DNA from: Malania oleifera
Taxonomy: Eukaryota; Streptophyta; Magnoliopsida; Santalales; Ximeniaceae
Assembly (NCBI RefSeq): GCF_029873635.1
Contig: NC_080419.1
Location: 77,794,931-77,858,930, forward strand
Length of the DNA: 64,000 nucleotides
Direction of reading: 5' to 3'
In this document: positions 37,910 to 49,320 of the stretch, piece by piece
How the letters are laid out: each line of letters starts with the position of its first letter
How positions within the stretch are numbered: position 1 is the first letter of the stretch
Notes under the pieces: generated by a model
What the model was told of the DNA's origin: nothing
Seen by the model: only the letters and a program-made list of their open reading frames with translations
The model's database searches: none
Program-made: the position numbers and the translations under genes

Positions 37910-39908
37910 TGTTAGCTTTGATGTATTCCCAAGAGGGGGGTGAATTGGAAATTTAAAATTTTGTCCTACCTAGGTTTATCCAAATCAGCAGTATTACGCA
38001 ACTTACGGTCTATCTATGCAATTATAAACCCAATCAACACATGCACAACATATAATAAATCAAGCATACAACATAGATGTGCTGAAAATAAAAATGCGAT
38101 AAATATAAAGTACACGCACGATATGTTATCAGGGTTTGGCCAACTATGCCTACGTCCCTGCCTCTAGCTCGCAAGTCCTAGGATTTCACTAATGTTTACT
38201 TAATGGGTGGAGCGACACCGATTAAAACAAGGTCAATTAACGAGGTTGACCTCAACCTACAAACGCACCTTACCATAATGGTGCATTTAACTTTCCTAAT
38301 CGGGTCGAAGTCAATATGGGATTATTCAATAGGGCTAGTCTCCTTCTTCCGGCCCACACTTAGAATACAACGAATATAAAACTTTATGTGCAAACAAATG
38401 CTTCATACACTAAGCAGATATGTACCACTATGCACAATATAATCAATGCACCTCAAACAGATGATAGGAACTGTAAGCTCAATGCAATACATGTGCAATA
38501 ACACTCAATCTAATATCAATGTTCAATTAAGCACAAGAGTGTATTAACAAGCTAATCTTTGAACCTAAGTAAAGATAAATCTCAATCAAGGTTTAGGGTT
38601 TCAAAGATTTGTACTAATGGAAATTTAGAATATCTCAAAAACAATTTTCTCAATATCGAAGTACAAAGAGATATTCAAGTAAGAGCTTGTAAAAATATTT
38701 TTGCACACACAAAAATACAAGCCCTAATAAGTCTTGCAATAATAATGCAAAGACTCACTTAGCTATAAGATTTTTCCCAAACAAAGATTTATCAAATAAA
38801 ATTGGGGGGGAAAATCTTTACTTAACTCTTAATATGAAAAAAAAAATAGGAACAAATGCAATGAAAGTTTCAAGCAATAAGAAACAATCTATAAACACTC
38901 ATAAAACTTGATATCTCAAAAGAGTGGGAGTATATAAGTGTATAGGGTTTGAATGAACAAATAGGGCTTAAAAAATTTAAGAGGATTTTTGGTTAATCCT
39001 ACTTACTAATCAACTCTTAATTAGGGCAAATTAGGACATATATATAGAGATGCCCAAAATTTTGACCGTTGGGGACATAGGGGTAATTATTAAATTTATT
39101 TTAAAATTATTTAAGAAAATTAACCCCATTTAACTCGGTAAAAATTTTGATAACCCGAGAGGATCGATCGACCATTTTTAAGGTTTGGTTGACCATCTTA
39201 CTAAGTTTGGTCGATCAGGAGATTTTTGAACTACACGTTCGGTCGACCGTCCAAAGATGATTCTGAACCCTCCAAGGTTCAGTTTACCAGACATGAGTTC
39301 GGTTGACCGAACTTGGATGTTCGGTCGACTAGGTCAATTTTCTACTGAAGGTTCGGTCGACCAGGGCGTTGGGATCTCCCCACATGTTAGTTTAGTCGAC
39401 TAGAGTATTGCAGCTCATTTTAAGGTCGGTCGACCAAAGAGCCATAAGTATTAGGGTTCGGTCGACCGAACATGCCAATTTGGGCATTTCAGTCCTTTTA
39501 TTTTTATAAGAGATTCCCTATTCATATGATGATTAACTTTAAGACTACATGACACATTTTCATGCAAAAATAAAGGTCCTAAGGTCAGTCTAAGTCCTTT
39601 GAGCTTATAATCATATATGCATGATATGCATTAATTATTACAAACCAAAGATTATAATTACAAACTCGAATGATAAAATGAAATATAAAAATACAATACA
39701 ACTTGAAAAGGAAGTCAATCTTCATGTGCTTCTCCTTTGCAATTCCATGGAATATGCTAAAAGATGTGCTCGTTTACGTGCTTTTGGGCTTCCATCTCTC
39801 ATCTATCATCTATGGTTAGAAAAGTAAACATGTTCATACACTTAACACACAGATGAGATACTACAGTTTGTCATAATCAAAACAAGAGACGGACTCAAAA
39901 AGTCAACA
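37910..39908 (-). repeat. 5' LTR of the SIRE-like element
   Basis: A 1999 bp LTR from TGTTAGCTTTGATG to GTCAACA, closely similar to 29343-31870. Motif array of GGTCGACC type at about 39155-39475. Confidence 0.9.
39037..39073 (-). promoter_or_regulatory. LTR core promoter: TATA box plus perfect MSA-type motif
   Basis: On the minus strand TCTATATATATG lies at about 39037-39048 and CCCAACGGTCA at 39063-39073, an 11 of 11 match to YCYAACGGYYA. Same layout as the 3' LTR. Confidence 0.55.
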
Positions 39909-42183
39909 AGTACTCTGTTGAAATTTTGAGATCCCCTTCCTTTTTATCTTTGTTGTTATTGTTCTAGATCTTATAAACCTCCTTGTATTTTTTTTATTTA
40001 TGTTATCTAAGTAGATTAACTTGAATTGCATACCTTGCGTAGGGCTAAACTGAAAAAAAAAAAAAAAAAAAAAACTACTTAAAAAAAAAAAAAAAAAAAG
40101 TCAATGATGAGCTTCTATAAATTCACATATATAAGCCGCAACTAAAGTTTGCAAAAATAAGAGCTTGAATACCACTTGTAAATAATCTAAAGAACATAAC
40201 GGGAACCACTAAAGGTATTAAAGAAACACAAACAACAACTACTTATTCATCGGCTCAAATATTTTCGAAAAGTTGAAAACTAAGTGATAAAAGTTTTTAT
40301 TCAAATTTTCTTTTGATCAATCGTTGAATTAAATGAAATCAATTGAAATGGAAATCCTATAGATCCAAATAATTTTAATAAATTTTTTTTTTTAAGTTTC
40401 ACATTGCATGACCGTGCAAAAAAGGCAAGATGATCTAGCATTTTTTTACTAAAAGACGCTATCTCATCCAACATTTTTAAACAAAAGACGATGCCCTACA
40501 TAAGGTTTTTAAACAAAAGAAGCTAGACAGTTCAACATTTTTTAATTGACACGCGTCAAATAACGGCCAGCTTTCCAAGACTAAAAGGCACCGGACCATT
40601 TAGGTCTTTTATCTAAAAAACGCTAACGATTTTTAGGAAACATTAAAGTGAGAAATAAAGTTTTTCCCAAAAAAAAAAAAAAAACTCATATTTGCGAGGG
40701 TGACGGAAAAGGGACGTGGGGACGAGCCATTTCGTTGTCAACCGGACGACATGTCAACTAAATTAGGTTCTTTCCAAAACGGGCACGTGATTGAAATTGC
40801 ATGCCAGCAATTCACGGCAAGAGAAATTACAAAACGCCCAAATTGACAAGAACAAAACAGATAATTACTTATTTAGCTGTTAATTCATTAAATTAATTTC
40901 TCTTCAAAGTTTTTCGGAGACAGAGTCCTCCCATGAACCTAGTTCTATTAAGATAGAAACTTAAAAGGGAAAAAATACATTTATACCCCCTAAATTAGAC
41001 CATTCATTGTAAATATTTTTAAAACGATTGATTCTCATACCTCTTAAACTATCAAAGAGGATAATGAAGTTAACATTTATAAATTAAAATAATAAAAATA
41101 TTTTTAATATTCTTTTTAATTTTATTTTAACATCACTCCATCTTGCTTGGTAGCCCGTTCTTGATGAAAAGAATCAAATAATTATGGGATAGCCAAATCG
41201 TAGAGATCTTTTTTAACAATGTGTAAAACACTAGGTCCAAAATTTATAAATAATATAAACTATTTCTTTTATTAAATTTAAATTCTTTATTTTATTAAGT
41301 CTCTTGAATAGTATAATGTAATTTCAAAAGATATTTGTTATACAGATAGATAAATAGTGCAATATTTAGTAGGGTGGTCACATTTATAGTACATGCTATT
41401 TGATTTATACATGCTATATGTGCAACCATAGATATAGTATTTTTTTACTTTATAGAATTAATTATCCTCTTTTTTAAAAAAATTCCTATAATTCAATTTT
41501 CTAATGTTTTAAGTATTTTTTTTTTTTATTGCTGTCCAAATACAAAATAATTGTCTCCCCCCTCCCACTCTCTTGTGGACATCTTTGCCACACTGATATA
41601 CTAAAATTTATCATTATAATATTCCTTCGGCCTAAGATACCTTTTGTCTTAAAAATTTTAATCATTCATGTGTCATTTATATTACAATAATTTATTAAAA
41701 TTAACTATTATTTATTAGCAAAAGGGGACAAGATAGTTTGAGGGTTGTAACATACTTTATAATTTAAATAAGCACAATTGGATATTCTTATGAGTACTAA
41801 ATCTCAAAGCTCTTGGGTTATGTCTGGTAGAATGTTAGGTCTCAAATTTAGATTTTTTCAAATTCAAGATCAAAACATGAACTTTCAGAGATAAAGTTCT
41901 TATGTTGAGCATTGGCCATTTGTGCCTTGTAATGGATCTAATGTAAATTCATACCAAGTAGAAGCCTACCACCCCATCAAACCATCAGAGGATGCACTAA
42001 ATGAAAGATGTTCTTGCAAAAATCAAATGGTTAAATTCCATCATATAAATAGCAACAATTCATAAGCAAAAAAATAATGATAATCTTTTCTATTCAATTC
42101 CTATTCCTATCAGCACCTTTTTTATTTATCTACTATAAAAAAAATGACCATTTTGTACACCCTCATTGGGTAAACTAATTTTA
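39909..42183. other. Intergenic region 3' of the GT47 gene
   Basis: AT-rich with A tracts near 40050-40100 and 40670-40683. Three loose repeats of 'aaaagacg/aaaagaagc' with 'caacattttt' occur at about 40440-40545. No gene or clear transposon seen. The gene's poly(A) signal could be the minus-strand AATAAA near 42120-42130. Confidence 0.5.
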
Positions 42184-42837
42184 CTATCTTTGTTTAACTT
42201 GAAGAACTCGGTTGTACCAAATAGAGTGGATGATCATATGAAACAAGTCATACTTCACAGGCCTAGGATGCCAGAGAAAATGCTGCTGTACCTTTTTAAC
42301 CCTCATTTGCAACTGCAAATATTTCCTGCGTGGGATTGATTGAAGTATATTCTTCAAATTTGGAATATCCTTCTCCATGATGAAAACTGCAAAGGATTCC
42401 CAGTTCAAAACTCCAAAAAATGGTGGCACAAAATTGTCAGATATGATCACTGGGACACACTCATAGAAGATGGCCTCGACAACACGCGGACTATTCACTT
42501 CATAACCTTTTGCGCAAATGCAGTACTTGCTACTTTTCATGTGCTGGACGTACTTTGCTCTCGGCATCTTACCAAAGATCTTCATTTCAGGATCCTTGTT
42601 TTCCCAGTACTTCAACAAAATTGGGCGCACGTAGCCATGCAAATTCCCTGCGAAGAATGCAAGAATTTTCCTTTTGGAAGGAGGTTTCCCTCCAAGATCC
42701 CTAAGAGGGTTTCGAGGCAAGCGAACATATGTTTCTGGAAGAGACACATCCTTGTCAAATTTGAAGCCTTCTTTGATATCAGAATTGCATAGGGCTCTTA
42801 TGCAAGGAGCCATAAGTTTCTTCGTTTCAAATGGGGC
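42184..42837 (-). other. GT47 coding exon 4 (C-terminal catalytic part)
   Basis: 654 bases, 217 codons plus stop. It encodes LPETYVRLPRNPLRDLGG, ILAFFAGN, the nucleotide-sugar-binding-like YCICAKGYEVNSPRVVEAI and a C-terminal block WHPRPVKYDLFHM that closes GT47 proteins of this group. The 150-codon plus-strand frame at 42340-42792 is its shadow. Confidence 0.92.
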
Positions 42838-45800
42838 CTGAGAAAATGGTGCATGTCAGAATATTTAATACAGGGAAAAAACATGACTGAGACAAATATA
42901 AGATAAAAGATAGTGTTTGGGAGTATGGATTTTTAAGCCTTGGATTTGAATTTGTATGAATTTGAAGAAATTCAATACAATGCTTTACCAATCCACACAA
43001 AGCCAAATTCAAGAACTAAAATCTGTGCTCCCAAATGCAGGTTAAGGGTTGTTTCAAAGCCACATGGAAATATAAAGAGTCCAATATTCTTGAACCAGAC
43101 TGCAGCAATACAATAAAGCTATTACCACCCTACAAAAGAAAAGAAAAAGGAATGAACTTAAAAGTAAACTAAAAACTCTAAAAAATAATTTTTAAAAATA
43201 TAGCCTTTATACAAAAGACAGGGAAAGCTATTACTGCCCTAAGCGGCCCTTCCCCAACAACAACCGCCCTCACCCTCTACACACACACACACACACACAA
43301 AGAGAACTTAAAAGTAAACTAAAAACTCTAAAAAATAATTCTTAAAAATATAGCCTTTATACAAAAGACAGGGAAAGCTATTACCACCCTAAGCAGCCCT
43401 CCCCCAACAACACCCCCTCCCCCTCTACCAAAAAAAAAAAGAGGAACTTAAAAGTAAACTAAAAACTCAAAAAATAATTTTTAAAAATATAGCCTTTGTA
43501 CAAAAGACAGGGAAAACAATGATAAAAATTAAAATTATTGTCATTTTCAGAAAATTTGGAATTTAAACCCCATATGTGACAAAATAAAAGAAATGAACTT
43601 ACCTTTTTTGCATACAAAATGAAACAATTAAATCTCTACGAAAACTCAAAAAAAAAAAAAAAAAATTTCAAAAAATATTGCCTTTATACTAAAGACACAG
43701 AAAACAATGATACAAATTTAAATCATTGTCATTTTCAGAAAATTTGGAATTTAAACCCCATATGCAGCAAAATAAAAGAAATAAACTTACTGTTTTTTTG
43801 CACACAAATGGAACAATTAAATCTCTATGCAGTGCCATATACTCCTAATAATTATGAGCAATATAACTTTTAGAACAAAATGAAGCATAAAAAGCATACC
43901 CAGTCATGACAAGCAACAAGGAAATGATCTTCGCCACCCGTTCTGTTCCAAAAAGGGTGTGTTGTGACAATCATGTCCAGGTACTCCTTCAAATATTGTA
44001 TTAGGTTTGCAAAAGTGTGTGAATTTCTCATATATAAGGTTTCCTCTAACATACGAGAACTAAAAGGTAGGTAAAAGAGGTGGGCTTTTCTTGGATTTTT
44101 GGTGACAAATTGTCTGTTTGCTTCAAGCTGCTTCATGAACCATCCTTCAGATGCATAAATTCCTTGGAGCACTGACTGTGGCTGATTAAATATTGGTTTT
44201 GCACCTTCCCTGTAGATGTAAACTTTGAGCGTCTGTTCCATCAATTCATAGCTCCTGCAAAATTTAATGACGCGGGAATTTTAGATGAGCAAAAGTAATT
44301 ATACTTGAATTTCGAACAAAGAGAAACTCCCCAATTAAAACATTCATGACAAATTTTTTTTTTCAATGCAGAATTAGGAGGACCAAAGTACCTCAACAAA
44401 TTCGTGACAATTTCTTTTTCAATGCAGAAATAGAAGGACAAAAGTGCCTCAAAAATTTCTTTCTGACTTCGTCTGGTAAGGAAGTCACAAAACCATCCTA
44501 ACCTCTTTATTTATTTTTATTATTATTATTATTATTATCAGCACAAGGAGAAACATTCGTTGATGAAAAGAAACATGTAGAGAGACCAAAATAGGTATCT
44601 TCAATGCAGAAAATATACATAAATTACCCCCATGTTTCAGATAAAACTATCTACAAAATTTACAAAATCCAAAGAATTACAACAAAAGGAACCTTTTTCA
44701 CAAAAATGAACTGCTGTTTTGACTAGGAAATATGGACATTTCTGGAAGCCTAATGCATGACATGTATTGGATACCAAAACCTGTCCGATACTTCCTGACA
44801 TGCGTCAAAAATTAATTAATTAATTTTTTATTTTTGGATACAGATGAGACACTTCTCGACACTTCCTCACATAGAGAGGATGCTTCTGAGACACTTCTTG
44901 CACTGAAATGCTGAGTTTTATTGTCCCCTTTATTCAATTAACAAAATCTCCTCCTCCTCGCCCCCTCTGCCAATGGGGAAAAGAAGGAGAAGTATGGAGA
45001 CTACAAAACAAGGTGTTCTTTCCGTTGACTGCACGCTTCGTATAGAGGAATGGGATGGAATTGAATTTACCACTTGATTTTGCATGCTTTCCATTCAAAA
45101 CTTCATTCAATTCCTTTCCTACCTCATTCCATTTTGCAAATATAACATGAGTAGTTGGATTCATGGTTTTAAATCGTAAAAGCGGACAGTGTAACATAAT
45201 GGTAACGGGTATAACGAGAAGCGGGAGTAGCGGATGCTACATAATGGGAAGCAGGGGGTGCAACGACCGTGAATTTTTTTCAAGCACACACAACCTTGTG
45301 CATATTAGCATACTTGCATTTTTTAAGCTTTTAACCCTTCTTAGAAAGAGTTTTAGTACATTTTGGATCCTTTAGTTCGACTGACTAAGTTATTTGGTAA
45401 GGGCAACAAGTTTACATTTGTTTTAAATCATCATTGATAGAGAAATTACGTGTGTGTACATATTTATACTTCTCATTGTTCTTATCTATGATAAATTCTT
45501 ATGTATGCTAAATTAATTAAAAAAATAAAATACATTATACACTCCATCAATCTACTAGACACATATGACATACAAATAATACAAATATAAAATAACTAGA
45601 AAAGAAAGAAGCTTGAAGTTGAAAAATATAGAACATAAATATCAAATTACTAATGTTATCAAAATAAAATATTTTTCTAACATGTTAGTATTTTCAAATT
45701 GTTAATTAATGCATCTCTTGTGAGTATTTAAAGAAATAGTAAATTTTGTATCATTGTCATCCTCATTATAATCTTTTCCCCTCTCTTGCCACATGGTATA

Positions 45801-46242
45801 TTGAGAATGATTTATGAAAGAGAGGGAAAAAGTGAGAAGAAAAAGTAAAAAAGTAAAATAATTTTTTTGACGTAACAGTCCTATAGCGGTTACGAAATGG
45901 CTGTAGCAGCCTTTACGTTAGGGTCGTGATCCATAACGGCCACTACAATTGTGATTTTTCTTCTCACCGATTTCACGGTATGTAACGATATCGGTAACCC
46001 ACATCTAAAGTCATTGCCAGTTTGCCACTTAATCTCAACCCTTCCCCTAACTTTGACAAGCAATGCCCTTGAGTAGGTTTTTTATTCTTTTGTTATTGGA
46101 CCAATATAGTATAATGTGTAGCTGATGATCGCTTAAGTGCAATTTGTAACATGTGTAATTCAAAATTTTACATAATGGTGCTTATATTTCATTTTAAATC
46201 AATATTATCACAATCTTTGAGATCCAAAGGAAAAAACATGCC

Positions 46243-46294
<52 letters not shown>

Positions 46295-48529
46295 TTATGT
46301 TAATTAATTCAAGTATCCTTGCTATGTCGTATCCTCATTTTTTTGAAATTCTTGTATCGCCGTTTCAGTATCCTGTTGTATCTGTGTTTCATGTCAGTAT
46401 CGGTGCTTCCTAGAGTTCTTGAGTAATTTCCTTTATTTTATTTTCAGCAATCGATCTTCATATTCTCTTGTACCATCGCACATGATGGCGTAAGCATGAA
46501 AAATGACTCATAGAGATTAGAAATCTTCCACCACTATTATGTAATATTTATAATTAATAAAAAAGAAAAGAAACACAGGACAAAACCATTTTAAAGACAT
46601 CTGCAAACTTTTCATCATTCAGAACGGACTAAAACTAGTTTAGAATGAGACCAAGTATTAAGGATAAATTTTGCCTTCATGAAATTTACAAAACTAACAA
46701 AGGGGCATCCAAATATATAACAAGGACTTTCGTTGAATAATAGTAGAAGAAGGCAACTAAACTAATTTTCATCGAAGTACAAATAATAAGAAACACAACC
46801 CAAAACTCTTGATCATATGCCAAATACTAATAACCATGTTATTTAGTCCCAGTAAAATATAATCAAATTGAAAACATCTCTAATAACAAAATTCCATGTA
46901 GACCATAACAGTTAACTAGTTATAAGGTTCTCTGTTTCTGCATCTCAAGAAAAAAAATAAGCGAATCATTGTGTTCCAAAACATTTAAAATTAGTTCATA
47001 TTTATGCTTCAATTATGCCCAAGTCTCACAAATAGAGCTGCTACTGATAGTAGACCAAGGAACGGAGAAAAATTAATCTGCAGCTAATTTTAAAAGGATT
47101 GTACATCCAAATAAGTTAACCACACTTCCTTTTTGCCCCACATTGTAGAGGCAAAAGCTTTTGTGCACACTCATGAAAATTCAGTGTCTCGATACATGTA
47201 TATGAAATGTTAAAGGTGGAGTAGATCCAGACTACATCCACTTGATTCTGTAAATGAAGCTTACTTGCTTATAATGGAAAAAGCTGGTTTCGCTGCAACT
47301 TGAAGCACTTCAGAAAAGATGAAAGGATATTATATCATCTGGAATGATCAGAATTGGATCAATAAATCTAGTAAGCATACCTCTTAAACATTGAAACATT
47401 CCGATAAAGAGGAGCATACAATCCTGCATCATCATTCAAGATTGGTGCATTCTCAATCATCAATTTTGCATTTAACAGTTCTTGATCCACTGGTGAAGGC
47501 CAGTGAGGTTCCTACAAAAACAAATGGGAAAAATAAATAAACATAAGCTAACTTTAACTTTCTGCAGTGAGATCAATCACCCAGACAAAATAAAAACTCA
47601 GATACCGTTGAATGAGATGCAGCACGACTCTGAAGTAACAAATTGTTCATCTCAGATATAGTCACAACTTCTGCTTTTGGTCTCTTAGGTTCCTTCTTCA
47701 CAGGAGGAACACTTGTCCGAGAAGAATTATTTTCCGTGGTAGCAAATTCTCCATGCAATGTTTTATGTTTGTCATCCTCATTAGCATGTGTTGAAACATT
47801 CACCCAAGTTGATGCCCCCGGACCAACAGATACCACAGGAGCTATTGGATGTGCATCAGAAATAGTCGGAGGGATTATATTGCTTGACAAAATAATTGGT
47901 GGCAGTGCAGGTGGAGGAGATGTTTGAGTGGCATTTGGGAGTTCACTTTTTTCTAATATAGAAGCGTCTTTAGACTCTTTTACTTTCTGAATATTGTCCA
48001 GTAAAGAATTTTTCTCACCAACATTGCTGTCATTTACTGGTTCTCTAGCATTTTCAGGAGAAAGCCCAAAATCTGAATTTTTAACGTTCTCCACAGTTGA
48101 ATTCGTATGAGGCCCTTTTTTATTCCCCTGCGAAGACTCATTTTTAGGGCTACTACCCTCATAAAAAATATCACCAGAGCCTCTATTATTTTTTGACACA
48201 GTATGATTCTTCCTCTCTGCATCCTTTTCCTCCATGCCAGCACTTGAAGTATCATTCACTAACCCCTGAACTGCAAGTGTATCAGTAGAGTTCGGACCAT
48301 CCAAAGGCCTCGTGTTACTGACAATCTCAGATTCAACTGATGAATTCCCTGTTAAGTAGGTAGCATTTGCAGGTGCGGGAACCTTTCCGGAAGAAAATAT
48401 GGACGATAAGGCGTTGCCATATGGTAGTTCAAAATACTGAAGGACTAAAACCATAATACATATTGCTCCCATTAGCAATGTGAGTCTCCTGGTTTCCGAT
48501 TGACATAAAATTCGATATTCATGGCCCAT
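42184..48529 (-). CDS. GT47 (exostosin-family) glycosyltransferase, four coding exons
   Basis: Exons on the minus strand are 48529-47606, 47511-47381, 44254-43900 and 42837-42184. All boundaries show GT/AG and join in frame to give 687 residues ending at a TAG (42186-42184). The start was chosen because MGHEYRILCQSETRR fits the N-terminus of plant GT47 proteins and a likely 5' UTR acceptor lies just upstream. Layout: short cytosolic tail, a membrane anchor at about residues 16-36, a long low-complexity stem (about 40-300) with about a dozen N-x-S/T sites, then the exostosin domain from about 353. Key motifs: LKVYIYREG, ACHDW|APFETKK across the last junction, ILAFFAGN.HG, SKYCICAKGYEVNSPRVVE and ECVPVIISDNFVPPF. 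Such proteins are Golgi type II enzymes adding sugars to wall polysaccharides or glycoproteins; the substrate is unknown here. No breaks seen; it looks functional. Confidence 0.92.
42838..43899 (-). other. GT47 intron 3 (1062 bp) with tandem repeats
   Basis: Bounded by GTATGC and TTTCTCAG. More than half is a tandem array (43150-43840), listed separately. Confidence 0.88.
43150..43840. repeat. Intronic tandem array, ~140-190 bp units
   Basis: The phrase 'gaacttaaaagtaaactaa' recurs at 43154, 43304 and 43444 (steps of 150 and 140 bp). A second overlapping set with 'ttcagaaaatttggaattt' recurs near 43548 and 43735 (step ~187 bp). 'tatagcctttatacaaaaga' variants run through all units, so the whole block is one array that changed its unit. 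A CA tract (about 43279-43300) sits in one unit only. Confidence 0.85.
43900..44254 (-). other. GT47 coding exon 3 (start of exostosin domain)
   Basis: 355 bases encoding SYELMEQTLKVYIYREG to ACHDW; acceptor TTTTGCAG|GAGC, donor TGG|GTATGC. It contains HLFYLPFSSRMLE and WNRTGGEDHF, hallmark stretches of plant GT47 proteins. Confidence 0.92.
45165..46010. mobile_element. Possible small non-autonomous DNA transposon in intron 2
   Basis: Unusual CG-bearing ends face each other. The left one (about 45170-45260) has 'aatggtaacgggtataacg' and the right one (about 45860-46000) has 'gtatgtaacgatatcggtaac', roughly inverted to each other. The middle is AT-rich. Ends with such 'gtaacg' phrases occur in plant hAT- or MULE-like elements. 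No target duplication was established, so this is tentative. Confidence 0.3.
46243..46291. repeat. (AT)n microsatellite in GT47 intron 2
   Basis: An almost pure run of about 24 AT dinucleotides. Likely variable between individuals. Confidence 0.9.
47381..47511 (-). other. GT47 coding exon 2
   Basis: 131 bases between acceptor TTTTTGTAG|GAA and donor AAGAG|GTATGC. It encodes EPHWPSPVDQELLNAK through LYRNVSMFK and ends two bases into an Arg codon. It is separated from exon 1 by a 94 bp intron. No open frame long enough to draw attention covers it; it was found by matching the family. Confidence 0.9.
47606..48529 (-). other. GT47 coding exon 1 (anchor and stem)
   Basis: 308 codons, phase 0 at the 3' end; donor ACG|GTATCT. 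It encodes the tail, membrane anchor and N-glycosylation-rich stem. It ends with ISEMNNLLLQSR, a stretch typically conserved just before the catalytic part in this GT47 group. Shadow frames on both strands over it are not genes. Confidence 0.9.
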
Positions 48530-48581
48530 AATGGAAAACTGTGCGAACAATTGACAGCAGACACTATGAAGATGGTTAACC

Positions 48582-49320
48582 CTGCAAGTTTTCCAAAAAT
48601 CCAAAAACCCAATCAGGACGAAAGCCAATGCCCTAATTATCATGATATTTAAAATATGACTTCGTTTTAGTTTCCAGTTCAACTTAAAAACACCAAAGCA
48701 GAGAAAAATTCACACAAAAATTAAGGTGTAAATCAACAACATACATCCGACAAATGTTTAACGCAGCCTTATAAAGAACTACAAGAAAAGAAAGCGCAAA
48801 AGAAAAGCCAATACCAATCTATCAACATCTATGGATGAAAAATAAGATAAAAAATTTGAAAAATACATCTCCGACTATAAATACAAATAAATTTTTTCAA
48901 TCCAGAGAAAACTGAATGGAAAAGGGGAGAAAGATGATAAACTCAGTTAAGTTTTTCACCAAGCCAAAATGATCTCTCAAATAAGATTTTCACACGCAGA
49001 GACTTGCACAACAGATAAAATCCTCAAATCGGACTTGTACACTGATTTTCCCGCTAAACAAACAGAATCTCAGTAAAGAGTAGATTTCAAGTTATTTTAC
49101 GGACGCATACGAGACAGCAGTCACTCAACCCAATAGCACATTAAGCTTAATTCCGTTCGGTTGCCGAGAACACACCAGAAACCAGAAAAGAAACAAACTT
49201 TGAACTTTACAGTTTTCATTGATGCATTCGCCAAAATCCCACAAACATGAAACCAAAATGAATTTTCGATTTTCGATTTCTTCGCTTACTTTTCACTTCC
49301 GGAAGCCAAACAGACCATTA
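48582..49320 (-). other. Probable 5' UTR intron of the GT47 gene
   Basis: An acceptor-like AAAACTTGCAG|GG ends at 48582, 52 bases upstream of the start codon. A donor-like AAAA|GTAAGC lies near 49288-49292 on the minus strand. The stretch between is T-rich in sense, as plant introns are, and contains many short out-of-frame ATGs that splicing would remove. The donor is a guess. Confidence 0.45.

Larger units (their letters stand above)
29343..39908 (-). mobile_element. SIRE-like Ty1/copia element, gag only, with nested solo LTRs
   Basis: Closely similar LTRs at 29343-31870 and 37910-39908 bound an interior with a minus-strand primer site (about 37897-37909), a gag-like region (36748-37908) and a polypurine tract (31871-31886). 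No protease, integrase, RT or RNase H was recognised, so this copy looks like an internal-deletion derivative. A 487 bp solo LTR sits in the 3' LTR and a 2047 bp solo LTR in the interior. The outer flanks (TATAT and AGTAC) do not match, so the 5 bp duplication is missing or altered. Broken; it could move only with help from relatives. The LTRs differ by roughly 8 percent over the first 230 bp by eye, suggesting a few million years. Confidence 0.8.
44255..47380 (-). other. GT47 intron 2 (3126 bp)
   Basis: Starts GTATGC, ends TTTTGCAG. It contains an (AT)n microsatellite at about 46243-46291, an ATT-rich tract near 44508-44535, and a possible non-autonomous transposon at about 45165-46010. No coding signal was seen; the 60-150 codon open frames here are chance. 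Confidence 0.85.

Noticed and set aside
42340-42792. 150-codon plus-strand open frame
   Set aside because: Shadow of GT47 exon 4 on the other strand.
44740-46420. Pair of 'gatacttcc/gtatccttg' rich stretches as ends of one transposon in intron 2
   Set aside because: The two stretches could not be aligned as inverted ends by eye, and no target duplication was seen.
48530-48682. Upstream extension of the GT47 open frame to 48682
   Set aside because: A splice acceptor-like site at 48582 and family N-termini favour the start at 48529; the extension reads through a likely 5' UTR intron.
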